A stretch of DNA of 50,833 bases from JBBRDU01 sp038203615. Lineage in GTDB: Bacteria; Verrucomicrobiota; Verrucomicrobiia; Chthoniobacterales; UBA10450. The DNA lies in contig JBBRDU010000014.1 of NCBI GenBank assembly GCA_038203615.1, positions 1-50,833 on the forward strand, in the 5' to 3' direction. Below, one piece after another: positions 16,842 through 25,262 of the stretch (positions are counted from its first letter, which is position 1; every line of letters begins with the position of its first letter). The notes under the pieces are model-generated. The model worked only from the letters and a program-made list of their open reading frames with translations, was not told the DNA's origin and ran no database searches. A program made the position numbers and the translations under genes.

Positions 16842-19142
16842 CTAAAGCGCGAGACTCGACTGCTGCGCCGCTGGCTCAGCCGACGCCACCACGGGGCCGA
16901 ATTTCTTTACCAGTTCGTCCAGCTTCGCCACATAGTACTCGATATTTTCATCGCGATTTTGCGGGTCAAAGCTGGAGGCGAGCCTGGCGTTCTCGTAGGC
17001 GGCAATTTTTTTGGTCGTCCCCGTGATGTAGTAACTGACCTGGTCGCCCGGCCGGTAACTGCGTCCGCTCGCTGCGGCCAGCTCGTAGGCGGCCGCGCGG
17101 TTCCGGGCCGAGCCGGCGATCTTTTGCCGGTATTTCTCGAGTGAATCCTGCAGAGTGTCCGTCTTCATCAACATGTCGATGGTCCACTCGCGCCCGCGAA
17201 TCTTGCGCTCGAACTCCTCGCGCAGCGGACCGATCTGCCCGGACTTTTCTTCCATGATCAGCTTGATCATCTTCTCGAGAAAAATGCGCTGGAACTTCTC
17301 CAGACCGCGCGACTTGAGGGCGCCGCCCTTGATGATCACCTCCCCGTCGTGCCTCAGAAGCGCATAATTCTTGGCCTTATAGCTAAACATGGCGTCGAAT
17401 TGCTCGTCGAACTCCACCTCGATGCCGGGCGGCATCTCTTTGGCCAGACCGGTGCGCAATTCTTCGATCTGCGCTGTAGTGGCGACCGTGTCGGCCGTAG
17501 CGAGACGAGATCTCTTCAGGCGGGCCTTTGCGGGCGACACGCCCGCCTCTCCACGCGACGGAGGCACGAAGTAAATCCCATCCGTGTCCACCTCGATGAC
17601 CTGCGCGCCGCGTCCGTTCAACCAGTCGATCATCTTTTGCAAAAGCTCGCGTCCGATCTGGGTGACGCGCGCCGCCGCATCGAAATCGGCGAAATGTCCC
17701 TGGGCGAAGCCGAGATAGCCGTAAAAGCTGTTGATCAAAATCTTGAACGTATTCTGGAGAGCGTGGAAATAGCGCTGCCGAGCCGGGTCGCTCGCCGCTG
17801 CGCGCATGCTCGCCTTTGCTTCCAACCGGAAGGTCCGCAGATCGGTGAGCAAGTGGCGAAAAATCTGCAGCTGATCCGTCACCGGAAAGCAGTCGAACTG
17901 CAACATGATGGAGGGGTAGAGCGAGGCCACGTCACAATGCCAGACGTTGCGCGCCACTCCCGTGAAGAAGATGGCGGTGTAACCGCCTTCGAATCCGCGC
18001 ACCATCGGCATTTCCGGAATGGAATGACGCTGCCGAAAATACTCCCGCAGAAAGAGCGCGTTGATTCGGGTGGCGTTGCCCCGCACGACCACGTCCTGGT
18101 AATTGTAGGGAAAAATCTGCGTCTGGATGAAATAACTCGGGCTGAGAAGATCCGAGAGGGCGCGCGTTTCACGCACCGCGCACAGTGCGCGCTGGCGAAA
18201 CCGCTCTTCCCCCGCGGCGTGGGCCCGCTGCAATTCGCGCCCGCTCAATCCCGACACTTCCTCGCTCTGGCAAAGCCCGAAATGCCGCGCCACATCGATG
18301 CGGTCAAATCCGGACAGGGTCCGCATCCCGACATCATAAAATTGCGCGAGCAAAAAGGTGTCGATAAAATGCCGGCCATCGACGGCGAACTTTGGATAAT
18401 CGATGGTCTTCTCCGCGATTTGCAGACGCGAGGGACGGGATCGCAGAAAACCTCCGGCGCGTCCCCAATCGAGCTTGCTTTTCACTTTCCGCGCCCGCGC
18501 CACCAGGAAAGGCAGGTCAAAGCGAAACATGTTGTGACCTTCGATGACGTCCGGGTCGCGTTCCCGGATGAGGCTGGTCAGCCGTTTGATGGCAGCGTGT
18601 TCCGATTCCTCCACCTGGGCCGGGTCCACCACAATCAATTCTTCCCAGCCGCTGTTGTCGGAAAGCGCAATACTCAGGAGGTGATCGGTCGAGGCGGCCT
18701 GCGCATCATCCGGCCCCGCCGCTTCTTCCCCGCTGAAAGCAAGCACCTCGATCTGCATCCGTTTGAGCTCTTCGAACGGCAGGTCCTTGAAAAGGGTCCG
18801 GCCCGTGGCCGTCAGGTAATGCTGGACCGGGTCGGTCAAAGCAAAAAAATCACGGTTCGCCTTCTTCAGTCCATTGCGCAGCGCGATCAGCTCCTTCCAG
18901 CTGTCCACCGTGATGCGCCAGCCATACTTGAGATTGCCGGCTAGTTTCTCCGCCTCGATCCCGAGATCGGTCACGTCGGCATCACACCAGACAAAAGGAT
19001 GGAACGGCTCGGCTTCCTGGACCGTGGAACCGTCCTTCTCCCGCCGATAAACGTGCACCGTCCCAGTTTCACCCAGCTCGATCGCCACGATCCGGGGCGT
19101 TGGATCAGCGCCAAAAAGAAGCGTGTTCTTCTCGAATTCCAC
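16842..19142 (-). CDS. polB: Family B DNA polymerase with eroded exonuclease motifs
   Basis: A 766-residue family B polymerase, probably a repair or translesion enzyme. Polymerase motifs are intact: A (Asp404-VASLYPS), B (Lys467-ILINSFYG) and C (VIEVDTDG, Asp519/Asp521). Exonuclease residues look degraded: Exo I, usually Asp-x-Glu, reads MQIE (Gln130, Glu132), and Exo III, usually Tyr-x3-Asp, reads RALCA (Arg318...Ala322). Exo II (GHNMFRFD, Asp209) remains. Just after motif C, residues about 530-548 (RGEAGVSPAKARLKRSRLA) look like an in-frame palindromic repeat insertion. The start is GTG 19142. There is no accessory operon. Loss of proofreading is inferred, not shown. Confidence 0.85.
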   Translation of the reverse strand: MEFEKNTLLFGADPTPRIVAIELGETGTVHVYRREKDGSTVQEAEPFHPFVWCDADVTDLGIEAEKLAGNLKYGWRITVDSWKELIALRNGLKKANRDFFALTDPVQHYLTATGRTLFKDLPFEELKRMQIEVLAFSGEEAAGPDDAQAASTDHLLSIALSDNSGWEELIVVDPAQVEESEHAAIKRLTSLIRERDPDVIEGHNMFRFDLPFLVARARKVKSKLDWGRAGGFLRSRPSRLQIAEKTIDYPKFAVDGRHFIDTFLLAQFYDVGMRTLSGFDRIDVARHFGLCQSEEVSGLSGRELQRAHAAGEERFRQRALCAVRETRALSDLLSPSYFIQTQIFPYNYQDVVVRGNATRINALFLREYFRQRHSIPEMPMVRGFEGGYTAIFFTGVARNVWHCDVASLYPSIMLQFDCFPVTDQLQIFRHLLTDLRTFRLEAKASMRAAASDPARQRYFHALQNTFKILINSFYGYLGFAQGHFADFDAAARVTQIGRELLQKMIDWLNGRGAQVIEVDTDGIYFVPPSRGEAGVSPAKARLKRSRLATADTVATTAQIEELRTGLAKEMPPGIEVEFDEQFDAMFSYKAKNYALLRHDGEVIIKGGALKSRGLEKFQRIFLEKMIKLIMEEKSGQIGPLREEFERKIRGREWTIDMLMKTDTLQDSLEKYRQKIAGSARNRAAAYELAAASGRSYRPGDQVSYYITGTTKKIAAYENARLASSFDPQNRDENIEYYVAKLDELVKKFGPVVASAEPAAQQSSLAL
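17530..17546. repeat. REP-like hairpin inserted in the polB coding sequence
   Basis: GCGGGCG, ACA, CGCCCGC gives a seven-base-pair stem. It is translated in frame as part of an Ala/Gly/Arg-rich patch just after polymerase motif C. Confidence 0.6.
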
Positions 19143-19474
19143 ACGCAGAGGTTCCGCGACTTTTTCGGAATTGCCAAATTGGGAAGAACGCGTTTGGCAA
19201 GCGGACCGCCCGCCCTACCACGGCCGGCCAGGCCCTGTGTAAACTGGAACGTTGCACAAGGCGGGCGCTCCGCCTGCCAGTCCGGGGCGATTGCAACCGG
19301 GGACAGATGCCATGGGGCAGAAAATCCAACCTAACGATGGAAAGCTCTCCACGGCGAGTCCGTCCGATGGCGGACTGGCAGCTCCCCCTACAGGGGGCTT
19401 CTGCTCAACTGCTCAACCGACCCAGTCAGCTCTCCCTTCTTGGCGATGAGCGGGATGACAGGTATATGTGCGAG
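19143..19474. other. Intergenic region, 332 bp, with short hairpins
   Basis: It separates divergent polB and the amidohydrolase gene. It contains AGGCGG-GCGCT-CCGCCT near 19259, an AGTCCG/CGGACT stem near 19359, and a fragment GAGCGGGATGACA at 19448-19460 that matches the inverted end of the TGTCATCCCGAG repeat family. No gene is recognisable. Confidence 0.4.
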
Positions 19475-20809
19475 ATGAAACTTTTGTTGCCCATCCTGGC
19501 CACGCTTCTGGCCACGCCCCTATTCGCCCAGACTTCGGTCGATCAACTCGCGGAGAGCGAACTGCCCTCTTTGCTCGCCCTTTACAAGGATCTCCACGCG
19601 CACCCGGAATTATCCGCGCAGGAAGAACGCAGCTCCTCTTTAGTGGCGAAAGAGCTAAGGGCCGCCGGATGCGAAGTAACCGAGCATTTCGGAAAATACG
19701 ATGATCCCAATCTGAAACCTTATGGGGTGATCGGCGTAATGAAGAACGGGACGGGGCCCACCGTGTTGGTGCGCACCGACCTGGACGGTCTTCCGGTCCA
19801 GGAGGAGACCGGTTTGCCTTACGCGAGCAAGGTGACCACACAGAACGGGGAAGGCCGGGAAGTGCATGTCATGCATGCTTGTGGACACGACGTGCACATG
19901 GCCGCCTTTATTGGCGTCGCTCGCGCCCTGCAGCGGCAAAAGGATCAATGGCAAGGTACCATTGTTTTCGTGGGACAACCCGCCGAAGAGATGGGCACGG
20001 GCGCTCGAGCTTTACTCAAAGCGGGTCTTTACAGCCGCTTTGGCAAACCCGACTTCGCGCTCGGCTTCCATGACAACGCCCAGATGCAGACCGGGCATAT
20101 TGGCGTCACGGAAGGTTACACATATGCCAACGTCGACTCCGTCAACATTACCGTCCGGGGGGTCGGCGGACACGGAGCCTACCCGCACAAAACGAAAGAC
20201 CCGATTGTCCTTTCGGCCGAGATCATTAATGCGCTGCAAACCATCGCGAGCCGGGAAAATAACCCGCTCGACCCGGTCGTGGTGACGGTTGGATCCATTC
20301 ATGGCGGGACCAAACACAACATCATTTCGGACGAGGTGAAGATGCAATTGACCGTCCGCACTTATAAGACGGATGTGCGCGAACGCGTGCTCGCCACCAT
20401 CGATCGCATCACCAAGGGTTGCGCCATCGCGGCTGGGGTGCCCGCCGATCGCGCTCCCATCGTGGAGGTTTTGCGTAACGAATTCACTCCCGCCACCTAC
20501 AACAATCCGGAATTGACCAAACGGCTGGTGGCCGTCTGGAAAAAGACGTTGGGCGAAGCGAATGTGGAAGCGCCCGATCCGACCATGGGTGGCGAGGATT
20601 TCTCCGAATACAGCCTGCCCGATCACTCCATTCCAGCCGTGGACTTTCACATCGGCGCGGTCGATCCGGCAAAGATTGCGGAAAGCACCAAGAGCGGCAG
20701 TCCGCTGCCCAGTCTGCATTCAAGCAAGTTCGCGCCCATCCCGGAACCTACCATCCGGCTCGGCATCACCGCCATGACCACGGCCGTGCTGGAGTTGATG
20801 AAAAAATAG
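19475..20809 (+). CDS. Secreted M20-family amidohydrolase/peptidase
   Basis: A 444-residue exported metallo-hydrolase, related to N-acyl amino acid amidohydrolases (hippurate-hydrolase type). Signal peptide MKLLLPILATLLATPLFAQ. Metal-site motifs are HAHPELS (about 41-47), the MHACGHDVH segment (Cys136-Gly-His138), PAEE (Glu171-Glu172), the dimer-domain GGHGAYPH, and GGEDFSEY near the C-terminus. The start is ATG 19475; an in-frame extension upstream has no family similarity. It likely cleaves acyl or peptide bonds of amino acid conjugates in the periplasm. Substrate unknown. Confidence 0.9.
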   Translation: MKLLLPILATLLATPLFAQTSVDQLAESELPSLLALYKDLHAHPELSAQEERSSSLVAKELRAAGCEVTEHFGKYDDPNLKPYGVIGVMKNGTGPTVLVRTDLDGLPVQEETGLPYASKVTTQNGEGREVHVMHACGHDVHMAAFIGVARALQRQKDQWQGTIVFVGQPAEEMGTGARALLKAGLYSRFGKPDFALGFHDNAQMQTGHIGVTEGYTYANVDSVNITVRGVGGHGAYPHKTKDPIVLSAEIINALQTIASRENNPLDPVVVTVGSIHGGTKHNIISDEVKMQLTVRTYKTDVRERVLATIDRITKGCAIAAGVPADRAPIVEVLRNEFTPATYNNPELTKRLVAVWKKTLGEANVEAPDPTMGGEDFSEYSLPDHSIPAVDFHIGAVDPAKIAESTKSGSPLPSLHSSKFAPIPEPTIRLGITAMTTAVLELMKK

Positions 20810-20844
20810 GCCGAACGCACCCTTCCCGGCGTCGCCGCCCCCTC

Positions 20845-21300
20845 CTACTGCAGGATGTAAGTATAACGGCCGCTCGCCGTGTTCCGGAACTGCCCTGTCT
20901 CCAGATCGCCATCGTCCATGGCGGTGTCTATGTCCGTGAATTGGGTGGTGCTGGCACTGGAGCCCACCACCGAAACGCCGGCCACAAAACCAAAGACCTT
21001 TGCATCCCAATCCCAGTTGCCGCCAATCGGGGTCGGTTGGGTCCAATCCAGCGTCGGTCCGAAGTAAATACTCATTCCCGCCGGAATGGTCGCGCGGTTC
21101 ACATCCGCCGGGTAGTCTCCGTGCTCGGCGGCATATTGCTCAAAAGCTCCGTGCGCTACCCGCAAGGCATTCATGAATTTTGCATTCTGGGATCGTTCGC
21201 GCGCCCTCAAAAAGGCCGGAACCGCGATGATTGCCAGGAGCGCGATGATCGATGAGACGATCATGATTTCGACGAGGGTAAATCCGGCCGGGCGACGCAT
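20845..21300 (-). CDS. Type IV pilin-like / pseudopilin protein
   Basis: A 151-residue prepilin. A short basic leader MRRPAG precedes the cleavage motif G|FTLVEIMIV with the Glu5 of the mature protein, then a 20-residue hydrophobic helix (SSIIALLAIIAVPAFLRA). The globular part is short (about 110 residues) and Gly/Asp-rich, as in T2SS pseudopilins and Verrucomicrobia major pilins. It would be processed by a PilD-type peptidase and assembled by the PilB-type ATPase (partly present at 49958). It lies at the 3' end of the division operon after a 130-bp gap, downstream of ftsZ. A long hairpin sits directly in front of its start codon. Confidence 0.85.
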   Translation of the reverse strand: MRRPAGFTLVEIMIVSSIIALLAIIAVPAFLRARERSQNAKFMNALRVAHGAFEQYAAEHGDYPADVNRATIPAGMSIYFGPTLDWTQPTPIGGNWDWDAKVFGFVAGVSVVGSSASTTQFTDIDTAMDDGDLETGQFRNTASGRYTYILQ

Positions 21301-21301
21301 A

Positions 21302-21337
21302 GGCGTGGCCTAAACACATCATGATCTGTGCCACGCC
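21302..21337 (-). promoter_or_regulatory. Hairpin covering the pilin gene's translation start region
   Basis: Reverse strand: GGCGTGGC (21337-21330), a 20-base loop containing the palindrome ATCATGAT, then GCCACGCC (21309-21302), ending one base before the ATG. Perfect 8-bp stem. No Shine-Dalgarno is visible outside it, so it could gate translation. Confidence 0.5.
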
Positions 21338-21430
21338 CGGCCCTTCCAGTCGCTCGGGCGGACGTATTTCCATCGGGAACCGCCGCCCGGCCTGTTTCCC
21401 CTCTCGCCTTCGCAGGAGAACGCCGGTCGC

Positions 21431-22903
21431 TTACTTGACCCGCACGTTCTTGCGCAGGTAGGTCGGCACGTCCAGGTCCTGGCCTTCAATAATCGTTGGC
21501 TCGCTCTTTTCGAATCGGCCGCGCGTGATCGGTTCAAATTGCATGACCTCCTGCTTGGCCGGCGCAAATTTCTCGGTCGGAACGATTGGCTCTTGGATGA
21601 TGACCGGTTTCTTCTTTGGCACGATCAGGCGCGGGCCGGGCCCGGGCTTCTTCATTTCCGAAGCAGGCGCCATCGAAGCCTCGATCGAGACCGGGGGTTG
21701 CGCCGGGATCAAATCCTCCGGCTCGCCCGCAGCAGGTTCCGCTTCTTCCTCCGGTGTCATCTCTTCCGCCTCGACCGGCGGTTCTGTCATCGTTGCGGAA
21801 GGAACCTGCGGCTGTTCCCAAATGGGAGGAGCAGGTGGCGCCTTGGCCGTGCGCTTCGCCGGCGCCTCGATCGGAGTCCCCGCCGGAAGAGGAGCGAAAG
21901 TGGTGGGCGGCGCGGCCATTTCACCTTCGGCCGCGATCGAGCTCAGAATGGTCACGCTCAGTCGATTTCCCATTCGCCCGTCCACCGCCGTGCCGAAAAG
22001 AATTTGCGTGTTGTCGCGAACGTGGCGTCCAAGTTCCTGCATGAGGATCTCGACCTCCGACAAAGTCATGCCCGGTCCGCCCGCCACCTGCACGAGCACA
22101 TTGGCGGCGTCAGCCAGCATGCGGCCTTTATCCATGAGCGGATTTTTCAGCGCCTGCGTGAGCGCGTCGTGTGCGCGATTGTCGGACTCGCTTTCGCCGA
22201 ATCCAAACAGGCATCGGCCATTCTGACTGCGCAAGGCGGAGAGCAGATCGTCGAAGCCAATCCGGATGAGTCCCGGGCGCTGGATGAGATGGACGATGGA
22301 CCGGACACTTTGGCTGATCATCACGTCGGCCACGGCAAAAGCCTGATGGATCCCGGCCTTGGGCGCGACCATGTCTCCCATCCGATCGTTGTCGAAACAA
22401 ATCACGGCATGGGCAATTTCATTGAGCCGACCCAACGCCTCCTGCGCCTGGGTCGTGCGGCGCTTGCCTTCAAAGGAAAATGGCAGGGTCGCAAAAACAA
22501 TCACGAGCGAGCCCGCTTCCCGCGCCAGCTGGGCCACCACCGCGGCCGCGCCGGAACCCGTGCCACCGCCCAGACCGGCGCAGATGAAAATCATCCGGGC
22601 ATCGACCAGGGCCTGGCGAATCTCATCGACCGATTCGAGGGCGGCCTGATATCCGAGTTCGGGATCTCCGCCCGTGCCGAGGCCGCGCGTAACGGAGCGA
22701 CCCAGTTGCACCTTATGGGCCGCGACCGATCCCGCGAGCGATTGAACGTCCGTGTTGATCGCGATCAAGTCCGCTTTCTCCATCCCGTCGAGGACGATGC
22801 GATCAAGCGCGTTGCAGCCGGCTCCGCCGACGCCCACCACCTTGATGGGAATGTTTTCTTCTTCGCGCTGGGGCAGGCTGTAGTTGTGGCTGAGTTGGAT
22901 CAT
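21431..22903 (-). CDS. ftsZ: Cell division GTPase FtsZ
   Basis: A 490-residue tubulin-like GTPase forming the division ring. GTP-binding parts: GVGGAGCNALDRI (about 24-36), GGGTGSGAAA (112-121) and FATLPFSFEGKRR. The C-terminal tail after residue 340 is Pro/Glu-rich and long, ending in DVPTYLRKNVRVK, a conserved peptide that binds FtsA/ZipA-type partners. The catalytic T7 loop reads RIGFDDL (214-220) where E. coli has NVDFADV: the equivalents of Asn207 and Asp209 are replaced, while the key Asp212 is kept. FtsZ ends the core dcw operon, 13 bases after ftsA. The start is ATG 22903. Confidence 0.97.
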   Translation of the reverse strand: MIQLSHNYSLPQREEENIPIKVVGVGGAGCNALDRIVLDGMEKADLIAINTDVQSLAGSVAAHKVQLGRSVTRGLGTGGDPELGYQAALESVDEIRQALVDARMIFICAGLGGGTGSGAAAVVAQLAREAGSLVIVFATLPFSFEGKRRTTQAQEALGRLNEIAHAVICFDNDRMGDMVAPKAGIHQAFAVADVMISQSVRSIVHLIQRPGLIRIGFDDLLSALRSQNGRCLFGFGESESDNRAHDALTQALKNPLMDKGRMLADAANVLVQVAGGPGMTLSEVEILMQELGRHVRDNTQILFGTAVDGRMGNRLSVTILSSIAAEGEMAAPPTTFAPLPAGTPIEAPAKRTAKAPPAPPIWEQPQVPSATMTEPPVEAEEMTPEEEAEPAAGEPEDLIPAQPPVSIEASMAPASEMKKPGPGPRLIVPKKKPVIIQEPIVPTEKFAPAKQEVMQFEPITRGRFEKSEPTIIEGQDLDVPTYLRKNVRVK

Positions 22904-22916
22904 GGTTGTGGCAGGG

Positions 22917-24125
22917 TCATCGCATTCCGCTGAAAAGTTTTCCGATCAACCGGCCCAGGCCACGCCGCGGCCGGTCCGATTGGACGGCCTGGGCGTACTT
23001 GATCAGGCCGATGGCGGTGGAGAATTGCGGGTTCTCAAAAGCAGACGTGAGCCCGGACATGGTCTGGGCGTGCGCGATATGCGCCGGCATCTCGAAAATT
23101 TCCTCCGCCAAATGATCGATGCCGTTGAGCTGGCTGCATCCCCCCGTAATGAACATGCCGGCGCCGGTGTAATCGATGAACGACTCCTCCTGGAGCTGGC
23201 GCTTGAGCAACTCGAAGCTCTCACGCAGGCGCAGGTGAATAATGGTGTTGAGCGTTTCGCGCTCGATCTCTTTCCCGGCAAAACCGGAATCGTCTTTTAA
23301 CTGGATGGTTTCGCCCGGCAGACAATTGCCCAGGGTGACGCTGCCCTCCTCCACCTTGAGCTTTTCCGCGCGCGTCATGGGAATGCGCAAGCCCATGGAA
23401 ATGTCATTGGTAATGTGGTCGCCCCCAACCGCCAGCCCGCCGCTCTGCTTCACGGCGCCATCGACATACAGAATGTAATCGGTCGTTCCGCCGCCGATAT
23501 CGACGACGAGCGCGCCCAGATTCTTCTGGTGCTGGGTCAAAACCACCTGGGCCGAGGCCAGCGCGCTAAAGACCACGTCCTCGACGTCGAGAGGAAGTTC
23601 CTTCACGCAACGGATCGTATTCTGAATGCGCGTGCGGACCCCGTGGATGATGTGGAAATCGGCCTCCAGTTTTTGACCGAGCATCCCGACCGGGTTGAGC
23701 ACCCCATCCTGCCCATCCACGTGGTAATGCTGGATGATCGAGTGGAGAAAAGCGTTTTGCGCCGGAATGCTCACTTCGCGCGCATTGATCTTTACATCCT
23801 CGACATCCTGCTCGTCGATTTCATCGCGGTCCTCCGGCAGGACGACACAGCCGCGATTGTTGAAACTTTGAATATGCGAACCCGCCACGGCCACGTAGAC
23901 GCTCCGAATCATGACGTCGCTCTTTTGTTCGGCGTCGACCACCGCTTCGTGCACACATTTCATGGCCGTTTCGAAATCGACGATCTCGCCTTTGCGCACG
24001 CCACGCGAGGGAGCCTGGCCCACGCCCAAAACCTTGACTGTGCCATCGGGCCGGCTTTCGCCGACCACCACGCAGATCTTCGACGTGCCGATTTCGAGGC
24101 CTACCATTAAATCATTGCTAGCCAT
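22917..24125 (-). CDS. ftsA: Cell division protein FtsA
   Basis: A 402-residue actin-like ATPase that ties FtsZ filaments to the inner membrane. ATPase motifs: GLEIGTSKICVVVGE (phosphate 1), VDIGGGTTDYILYVDGA (phosphate 2) and GMFITGGCSQLNG (adenosine). The SHS2/1C insertion is present. The extreme C-terminus (RRGLGRLIGKLFSGMR) has the amphipathic character of the membrane-targeting helix. It lies 3 bases after ftsQ and 13 before ftsZ, the standard division-gene order. Confidence 0.97.
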   Translation of the reverse strand: MASNDLMVGLEIGTSKICVVVGESRPDGTVKVLGVGQAPSRGVRKGEIVDFETAMKCVHEAVVDAEQKSDVMIRSVYVAVAGSHIQSFNNRGCVVLPEDRDEIDEQDVEDVKINAREVSIPAQNAFLHSIIQHYHVDGQDGVLNPVGMLGQKLEADFHIIHGVRTRIQNTIRCVKELPLDVEDVVFSALASAQVVLTQHQKNLGALVVDIGGGTTDYILYVDGAVKQSGGLAVGGDHITNDISMGLRIPMTRAEKLKVEEGSVTLGNCLPGETIQLKDDSGFAGKEIERETLNTIIHLRLRESFELLKRQLQEESFIDYTGAGMFITGGCSQLNGIDHLAEEIFEMPAHIAHAQTMSGLTSAFENPQFSTAIGLIKYAQAVQSDRPRRGLGRLIGKLFSGMR

Positions 24126-24128
24126 TTC

Positions 24129-25262
24129 TTACTTCTTCTTTCCTTGATCAACGGGCACAGCCCGGCGGACTTCCGCCGAGCCGGCCTTGGGGTGAGTTTT
24201 GCGGGCCGCCTCGGAAGGCGTCTTCTTCGTTGCAGAAGAGGACGGGGCAAGCGGCTTTGGGGCAGAAAAGGTTCCGAACTTGGGAGAAAACCCAACCGGC
24301 AGCGCTTTCATCACGCGCGGCTGCTCGTTCGGATCAATCGTCTCGTTGATCACTTCGGCGGCGGGCTTTCCGAACGTGACCGGGACGTTTCGTTGCACGA
24401 TCAAATTCACAGTGGCCAGCTCCTGCTTTGAATCATCGGCATAAACGAGGAACTGCTCGAGGCGCTGCAATTGAGCGTCCAGATGTTCGAATCCGAAAGC
24501 CACCCGGGTGCGATTTTTGTCCGTGACGGAAAGACAATACCCCTTCGACAAATCGATCTCGCGAATCTGAAAGCGCGTTTGCATAAAACTGCGCGTGCTC
24601 ATGCGCAGTAATTCGAGGGCCGCTTTGGCCTCGTACGATTCGACGATTTTTCCCGCCTCGAGCGACTCGCCCGTGCATCCCGAGATCAACGGCAATCCCA
24701 GATATTCGGGTAACAATTTCTTTTCTTTCATCAAAACACCCCGCGCGTCCACCAGAAAAGCAGTGTCGGATGAAAAAGGATCTGCCATGTCTTTCTCGCT
24801 GGTGATCCAGGCAACCGGTTTGCGCTCGATCAATTTGATGTCGATCTCAGACGGAAGTTTGCGCACCACCTGCACTTCATCCACCTGCGGAAGCTGCTGC
24901 AGGCGGTCGTGCACATCGGAGAGATTGATCCGGAAAACATTCTCGCCTTCGCGCAGATTGACCGTCCGCAGAATCTGCTCGCGTTGCAGCGTGCCATCGG
25001 TCTGCACATCAATCGTGCTCAGACGATAGTCCGGGTTGTCGAAGAAGAATCGTTTGGCCAGAAGACGCCCACCCACATAAACGCCGAAGCACAGCGCCGC
25101 CAGCAAGGCCACCTTGGAGAGCCCCACGATGACGCGACGATTACGATGCTGCGAGGCGCTGCGGGACCGCACCTTGACGTCGAGCAGGTGCTGCTGCCGC
25201 CGTTGCCGCACATTCGAGACCCGCTGGTTGCGCGGCCGGGGACCTGATTTGCTCACCCTCAT
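24129..25262 (-). CDS. ftsQ: Cell division protein FtsQ (POTRA domain), with extended C-terminal tail
   Basis: A 377-residue bitopic membrane protein of the divisome. After a basic N-terminal region (RNRRVIVGLSK), one membrane helix follows (VALLAALCFGVYVGG), then a POTRA domain (STIDVQTDGTLQREQILR, VNLREGENVF) and a beta domain (VRKLPSEIDIKLIERKPVAW). It is longer than the usual 250-300 residues because of a Lys/Pro/Ser-rich tail of about 75 residues. The ATG at 25262 overlaps the ddl stop (ATGA), so translation is coupled. A start 17 codons upstream (MPADHGTL) is in frame but less likely. Confidence 0.88.
   Translation of the reverse strand: MRVSKSGPRPRNQRVSNVRQRRQQHLLDVKVRSRSASQHRNRRVIVGLSKVALLAALCFGVYVGGRLLAKRFFFDNPDYRLSTIDVQTDGTLQREQILRTVNLREGENVFRINLSDVHDRLQQLPQVDEVQVVRKLPSEIDIKLIERKPVAWITSEKDMADPFSSDTAFLVDARGVLMKEKKLLPEYLGLPLISGCTGESLEAGKIVESYEAKAALELLRMSTRSFMQTRFQIREIDLSKGYCLSVTDKNRTRVAFGFEHLDAQLQRLEQFLVYADDSKQELATVNLIVQRNVPVTFGKPAAEVINETIDPNEQPRVMKALPVGFSPKFGTFSAPKPLAPSSSATKKTPSEAARKTHPKAGSAEVRRAVPVDQGKKK

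Noticed and set aside
17349..18944. Open frame of about 531 codons antisense to polB
   Set aside because: Low-complexity Arg/Gln/His content and no motifs; polB on the other strand has clear polymerase motifs.
21354..21390. CGGGCGG/CCGCCCG inverted repeat after ftsZ as a terminator
   Set aside because: The stem is GC-rich but the loop is 21 bases and there is no T-run; I cannot call it a terminator.
21539..22933. Long open frame (about 464 codons) antisense to ftsZ
   Set aside because: It is the shadow of a GC-rich gene; the product is Arg/His-rich with no family resemblance, while FtsZ is unmistakable.
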